Below are positions 15,401-18,456 of a stretch of 18,456 bases of DNA, one piece after another. This DNA comes from Salinisphaera sp035690525 (lineage in GTDB: Bacteria > Pseudomonadota > Gammaproteobacteria > Nevskiales > Salinisphaeraceae). The stretch covers positions 1-18,456 of the forward strand of contig NZ_DASSKM010000105.1 in the NCBI RefSeq assembly GCF_035690525.1. Reading direction: 5' to 3'. The notes under the pieces are model-generated. The model saw nothing but the letters and a program-made list of their open reading frames with translations. It did not search any database and had not been told where the DNA came from. Both the position numbers and the translations under genes were made by a program. The number at the start of each line of letters is the position of its first letter. Positions within the stretch are counted from its first letter, which is position 1.

Positions 15401-17204
15401 CTATGCCTACGACGATCAGGGGCGACTCACCGCCATCACCCGCGACCACTGGCTGTTCGATACGGCCGTGCTCCAACTGCACTATAATCCCAACGGCGCG
15501 CTCGCGGCCCGCACCGGCGCCGACGGGCGCACCACCGAGCAGACCTTGGACGCCGCCGGGCGGCTGACCGGCCAAACCACGCCGGATCTCGGCCCCCGGC
15601 GCTATCGCTACGACGCCCTCGACCGGCTGCGCGCCCAAACCGTCAACGGTGCGACCACCACGTATGACTACGACCCGCTCGGCCGGCTGACCCGCGCGGC
15701 CGGGCCGAATGGCGCCACCACCTGGGCCTACGACGCCACCGGCAACCGTATCCAAACCACCCGCAACGGGCAGACCACGCGCTACGCTATCGCCAAGACC
15801 AGCAACCGGCTCCAGACTACCCGTAGCGACGGCCATGCCATCCAGACCACCTATGACGCCACCGGCCGGCCGCTGACCCGCGGCGACATGACCTTCCACT
15901 ACAACGCCGCCGGCCGGCTGGCGACGGTGTATAAGCACCAGCACAAGCTGGCCGCCTACACCTATGATAATCACGGCCGGCGAATCGAAAAGACCGTGTA
16001 TCGAAACGGCCAAGCCCACGCCACGCGCTTTGTCTACGCCGGCGCCCAGCTGGTCGGCCGGGGTAAGGGCGCCAACGGCCCGATCACCCGCGCCTATGTC
16101 TATCAAGGCCACCGGCCGATCGCGGTGATCGACCACGGCACGCTGTACGCCGTGCACACCAACCGCCGCGGCGCGCCGATCGCCGTGGCCCAAACCGATG
16201 GCACGCTGGTCTGGCGGGCCAGCTATACCGCTTTCGGCAAAGCCCAAGTCAACGAAGACCCCGACGGCGACGGCCAAGCCTTTATCTTTCACCTGCGCCT
16301 GCCGGGCCAATACGCCGATGCCGAGACCGGTACGCACTATAATCTTTACCGCACTTACGACCCAGCCACCGGCCGCTATCAAACCCCCGACCCGCTGGGC
16401 ATCGCCGACGGGCTCAATGCCTATGCCTATGTCCACAGCAATCCCCTAAACGAAATCGATCCGTTGGGGCTCTACGGGATCGATCTGCATTACTATATGA
16501 CGTACTTTCTGGCGCGTATGGCGGGCCTGGACGCCGAGACCGCCCAGATCATCGCCAACGCCACCGAATACGTGGACCAGAACCCGCAGACCCAGCCGTG
16601 CCACGGTTTTCTGTGTAGCGTTCCCAACGGCCAATCATTGCAACTGTATCATTTTGCGATGGACGAAGACGCCCCGTACCGCGGCGACCTGGGTACGCAC
16701 GCACTGGCCGCGCGGCTCAAATCCAAGGGCTGGATCGACGCCGACTTTGACTATGATGCGTTGGATTCCAACGCACAGGCGCAGTGGTACGAAAGCCATC
16801 GTTTTCTATTCCCGGCCAGCCCGCAGCTGGCCCGGCTGCGCCGCGCCGCGCTCACCCTGTATCCGGCCTGCGGCCCACGCAACCCGCACGCCAAGGCGCA
16901 ACTCTACGGCGAATACCTGCACGCCCTGGAAGACAGCTTCGCCCATCGCGACAACGCCGATAAACCGTACAGCCGCAAACAGATCCCCGGAATGGACGAA
17001 GGCTATATCGGGCATGGACTCGATGGGCACAATCCCGATAAGACCTACAACCATCGTAGCGAACTGCCGACTACGAACATATTCCGTCAATGGAACAACA
17101 ACGAAGCGCGGACGCTAGCCGCCGAACACGCCGTGTTCTACAAGCTACGCAGCGACTTTAGCGACGTGATCCAGCAAAATACGAATACCACCGCCCAGAC
17201 CTAG
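12468..17204 (+). CDS. Rhs/YD-repeat polymorphic toxin-like protein with prepilin-type N-terminus
   Basis: A 1578-residue Rhs protein, presumed to deliver a C-terminal effector. The N-terminus RRQAG/IGAVEYLL fits a Flp/TadE-type prepilin cleavage site: Gly16, then Glu at +5 and Tyr at +6, then a hydrophobic helix to about residue 40. A Pro/Gly-rich linker (about 68-180) leads to a DUF6531-like start (GNPINVITGNKF, about 185-260). More than 20 YD repeats (YDAAGRLT type) fill about 305-1290. The Rhs core ends with YDPATGRYQTPDPLG at 1297 and DPLGLYG at 1331. The variable C-terminus (1338-1578) begins IDLHYYMTYFLARMAG and resembles DUF6765; Y-L-H-A-L-E-D-S-F-A-H (1483-1493) and GHGLDGHNPD (1515-1524) look like a metal-dependent, phospholipase-C-like active region. 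No PAAR domain is present. TAG at 17202 ends it, yet the frame stays open to 17618. Confidence 0.88.
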   Translation: MIRRPRPHPSPRRQAGIGAVEYLLGTGVLLVLLLAPFPFHGTTLNVVQRVIFAIQRQHAAYLYWASMPSLPRGPGGLSQLPGRPVGGAGGGPDAGDDLPLGYDDPGADAGESAGGDAPVGEPIDAPPGDSFGDLSSGLTDDAPPPPDRTPPNGGPGNGGPAVCATPGATPIPGAAQPTHIAATHVGNPINVITGNKFERQIDLAGLPGAHGLAFVRYYNSRTAYTGALGHNWRSNYSLNLVHTAHGIALWQADGRRIDFHFDHHNERTATDVYTAAQYGDGTLWVSDQHTRWRWRDGTDLLIDRTGVLSAIRHPDGAITRLSHDAAGRLTQVTDAQGRTLTFTYNADGRLARLADPAGAITAYRYDDRGNLAQVIGPEGRVRRYHYGDPFDAHNLTGLSRGRMPVGYRPQPLAPPEPPDNPYGLEPYTVAADDIGDAAHAHTAAYRPGATGAAGATPDTAVAPPQPTDLTRIATWAYDRHDRAVLSMHANGADQTTLAFKPHRTVVDRAGQGISIYHTATRHGVPIVTAIDGPGCAACGGADARYRYNEALQLTAQTDAAGLTTHTAYDNKGRTIAIRQTAPGGAERLIAQYLYADDSRHPAAIITPSVAPDRQHAWFLAYDDRHRLVGLAETGWTPNGDGGWRGIRRTLLDRRPEPAQPTAANPAGLAPYDPPTAYQLADGPGITRDADGRITQRIAADGAVTRLTYDAAGRLTRLVRHAESDTPLTVTLAYDAAGHLTAVTGPQGTARAAYDAAGRLTRLTGPDGATTRFHYNAAGRRVGQQHTDAAGRTITTHRRYDAQGRLIAIRRGDAPIQHVAYDAHGRLAARTNAAGVTTTDAYGAFGRIQQRTRAAGTGAAATTRYRYDARGHLIGITDARGHTATTRYNDFGEALYRATPDGGVVVYRYDAQGRRIAALDEAGRLAVRADLAAKLDADPIHAVADDPAKPSHASPAIQRTTDAAGRTTQATLPDGTTLNYAYDDQGRLTAITRDHWLFDTAVLQLHYNPNGALAARTGADGRTTEQTLDAAGRLTGQTTPDLGPRRYRYDALDRLRAQTVNGATTTYDYDPLGRLTRAAGPNGATTWAYDATGNRIQTTRNGQTTRYAIAKTSNRLQTTRSDGHAIQTTYDATGRPLTRGDMTFHYNAAGRLATVYKHQHKLAAYTYDNHGRRIEKTVYRNGQAHATRFVYAGAQLVGRGKGANGPITRAYVYQGHRPIAVIDHGTLYAVHTNRRGAPIAVAQTDGTLVWRASYTAFGKAQVNEDPDGDGQAFIFHLRLPGQYADAETGTHYNLYRTYDPATGRYQTPDPLGIADGLNAYAYVHSNPLNEIDPLGLYGIDLHYYMTYFLARMAGLDAETAQIIANATEYVDQNPQTQPCHGFLCSVPNGQSLQLYHFAMDEDAPYRGDLGTHALAARLKSKGWIDADFDYDALDSNAQAQWYESHRFLFPASPQLARLRRAALTLYPACGPRNPHAKAQLYGEYLHALEDSFAHRDNADKPYSRKQIPGMDEGYIGHGLDGHNPDKTYNHRSELPTTNIFRQWNNNEARTLAAEHAVFYKLRSDFSDVIQQNTNTTAQT

Positions 17205-17618
17205 CGCGCCACGACGGATGCGATCTGGAGCGCCCTATCGGGCGCCGAGCCTGGCCAGCTCGGCTACGCGCGCGTGGGCTATAACTCCAACCTGCCGTTC
17301 ACCGGCGACCATCCGATCGATGGGCCGGAGCACAACCAAAGCATCGGGGTGTTGCAGCGGTTTAATGCGGATCGGGAAAGCGATCCGAAGAAAAAAGCAC
17401 AAATGCTTCAAAGCTTATTGAATAAGCGTATCGAAACTTTTAAATCGCATGAGCAAAAAGCCGCCCAAGACCGCATAAATTATCTCGGCAACATCACCGA
17501 CGCCGATCTAAAAGAGCAAGGCTTTTACTACTACGACCCGGACGACGGCGGCAAGTATAAGCCGGCACTTCTCTTGCCGTGCGGCAGCTATAAAACCAAG
17601 TCCGTGTGTAATCAGTGA
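17205..17618 (+). pseudogene. In-frame continuation of the Rhs C-terminus after an amber codon
   Basis: These 137 sense codons follow the TAG at 17202 in the same frame as the Rhs gene and look coding. They begin RATTDAIWSALSGAEPGQLG, contain HPIDGPEHNQSIGVL and KKKAQMLQSLLNKRIETF, and end LPCGSYKTKSVCNQ before TGA. Without the amber codon the Rhs protein would be 1716 residues. GTG 17274 is the only early alternative start and lacks a Shine-Dalgarno, so a separate gene is unlikely. The stop could be a recent nonsense mutation, a sequencing error or programmed readthrough. GC content falls along this stretch, from high to near 45%, toward the lipoprotein gene. The truncated protein keeps the putative metal-binding region but lacks the tail. 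Confidence 0.7.
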
Positions 17619-17631
17619 GACGTAGACGGGC

Positions 17632-18372
17632 ATGGGAACACAAAAATACCAAATTTTGCGGCAGACAATTGCCGGAATTCTAGCAGTAGTCACTCTACAG
17701 GGTTGCACCTCAGCAGGGAAAAGCGTCTATGGACGCGTCATCAACGCCGATACGGGTCAACCGATTCAAGGAGCCTACGTATTTGCTAGTACCGGTTACT
17801 ACAAGTGTAATTCATGGGAATTGGGCATGTGTGGCTGTGTCGATGTTGACGGCGCGCTGACTCAGACTAATGCTAACGGATATTTTTCTTTCAATAAATC
17901 GTTTGATTTCGGAGGATCGATTTTAAGTGACAAATTTGGTTCCGTAGCAGTTTTCAAGCCAGGTTTTAAAAATATCAAAAGTAATTATAAGAACACCGAG
18001 ACCAAAGACACCAACGGCTTAAAAACCTACAAGCATTATAATATTTATCATCAATATTTTTACGGTACGGGCATGTATGGAGACGAATATAAAAAATTTC
18101 CTTTAGAAAAAGGATCTAATAATTTTATGTTAAGAAAAATAAATTATAGCAACATCGATACAGCCGCATCTAAAGGCACAAGTCCAGTATTTTTTTATAT
18201 ATCTGAAATATCATACGATCTTGTCGGTCACGACTGTTTCAATGGAGAAACCAATAAATTTCGAAAAGCGTATGAAAAATTTTATCATTATATTCGTCTG
18301 ACAGCAAAACAAGCTATAACGACGCGAGAAGACAAAAAAAAATTTTGGAGAGTATTTGAAAGTAAGCGTTAA
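17632..18372 (+). CDS. Lipoprotein with carboxypeptidase-regulatory-like domain; candidate immunity protein
   Basis: A 246-residue predicted lipoprotein. The basic N-terminus and hydrophobic run end in the lipobox LQGC with Cys25 as the lipidated residue. Thr at +2 favours the outer membrane over retention at the inner membrane. Residues about 33-112 form a CarboxypepD_reg-like beta-sandwich (VYGRVINADTGQPIQGAYVF, TNANGYFSF). The rest (113-246) is Lys/Asn/Tyr-rich, ending in a probable helix; I do not recognise a family. Cysteines at about 59, 67 and 69 and another near the end may form disulfides. It starts 14 bases after the Rhs frame ends, in the same direction. Its base composition is strikingly AT-rich, as is common for transferred toxin-immunity cassettes. 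Immunity is inferred from position, size and location of the likely target (the envelope). Confidence 0.8.
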   Translation: MGTQKYQILRQTIAGILAVVTLQGCTSAGKSVYGRVINADTGQPIQGAYVFASTGYYKCNSWELGMCGCVDVDGALTQTNANGYFSFNKSFDFGGSILSDKFGSVAVFKPGFKNIKSNYKNTETKDTNGLKTYKHYNIYHQYFYGTGMYGDEYKKFPLEKGSNNFMLRKINYSNIDTAASKGTSPVFFYISEISYDLVGHDCFNGETNKFRKAYEKFYHYIRLTAKQAITTREDKKKFWRVFESKR

Positions 18373-18456
18373 AGAAACTCATACTTTTCAAGCGAATTCC
18401 GAGGCGGTTCCGCAGTTCCCGGGCAGTTCGGGCAGGGCAGTTGCCGGGAGAGTTCC
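18373..18456. repeat. Short GCAGTT-containing repeats at the window end
   Basis: The last 84 bases return to high GC and contain GCAGTT at 18412, 18423 and 18437 within similar GGGCAG-type surroundings, ending in CCGGGAGAGTTCC. This may be the start of a repeated intergenic element that continues past the window. No terminator for the Rhs-lipoprotein unit is visible before it. Confidence 0.3.

Noticed and set aside
13384..16340. Short DNA repeats resembling a repeat array or CRISPR
   Set aside because: The repeats are degenerate YD-repeat codons of irregular spacing inside one reading frame, not identical repeats with unique spacers.
13083..16436. Long open frames on the other strand and frames within the Rhs gene (316, 332 and 370 codons)
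   Set aside because: They are shadows created by GC-rich YD-repeat codons; the plus-strand frame carries the conserved motifs.
17274..17618. Independent 114-residue gene starting at GTG 17274
   Set aside because: It has no Shine-Dalgarno, shares the Rhs frame, and coding-like sequence continues upstream to the amber codon, so it is better read as the tail of the Rhs protein.

Overview
The window is GC-rich, about 60-70% G+C in most genes, with HslVU, a DUF971 gene just downstream of hslU, a DUF3391/HD-GYP protein, an orphan PEP-CTERM protein and a giant Rhs protein. This suggests an environmental, possibly halophilic, gammaproteobacterium. A Salinisphaera-like or related lineage is my best guess from general resemblance; no sequence here proves it.

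Left part (1-4366): the 3' part of a MalK/UgpC-type sugar ABC ATPase gene opens the window. A heat-shock-type (sigma-32) promoter and the hslVU protease operon follow, ending in a perfect rho-independent terminator. A 458-bp structured intergenic repeat with hairpin-bearing terminal inverted repeats then separates hslU from a DUF971 gene.

Middle part (4393-10199): four minus-strand genes, reading from right to left, encode a periplasmic sugar-binding protein, a permease and an ATPase (an FrcBCA-like importer), then a DUF2254 membrane protein. A c-di-GMP phosphodiesterase of the HD-GYP class is divergent from the importer. The shared 275-bp intergenic region carries a perfect 17-bp operator-like palindrome and a leader stem-loop.

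Right part (10200-18456): an AT-rich cluster of hairpins lies between the HD-GYP gene and a small minus-strand gene of unknown function. Next comes an orphan PEP-CTERM protein gene behind a consensus sigma-54 promoter (TGGCAC-N5-TTGC), closed by a strong terminator. The window ends in a polymorphic-toxin-like locus. A 1578-codon Rhs protein has a Flp/TadE-like prepilin N-terminus (G/xxxxEY) where a PAAR or other trafficking domain is often found. Its variable C-terminus resembles the DUF6765, zinc-phospholipase-like fold. The reading frame is interrupted by one amber codon but stays open and coding for another 137 codons. Fourteen bases further on is an AT-rich lipoprotein gene, the candidate immunity gene.

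The most original material is this Rhs/lipoprotein locus, the hairpin-rich intergenic repeat, and the sigma-54 control of the PEP-CTERM gene.
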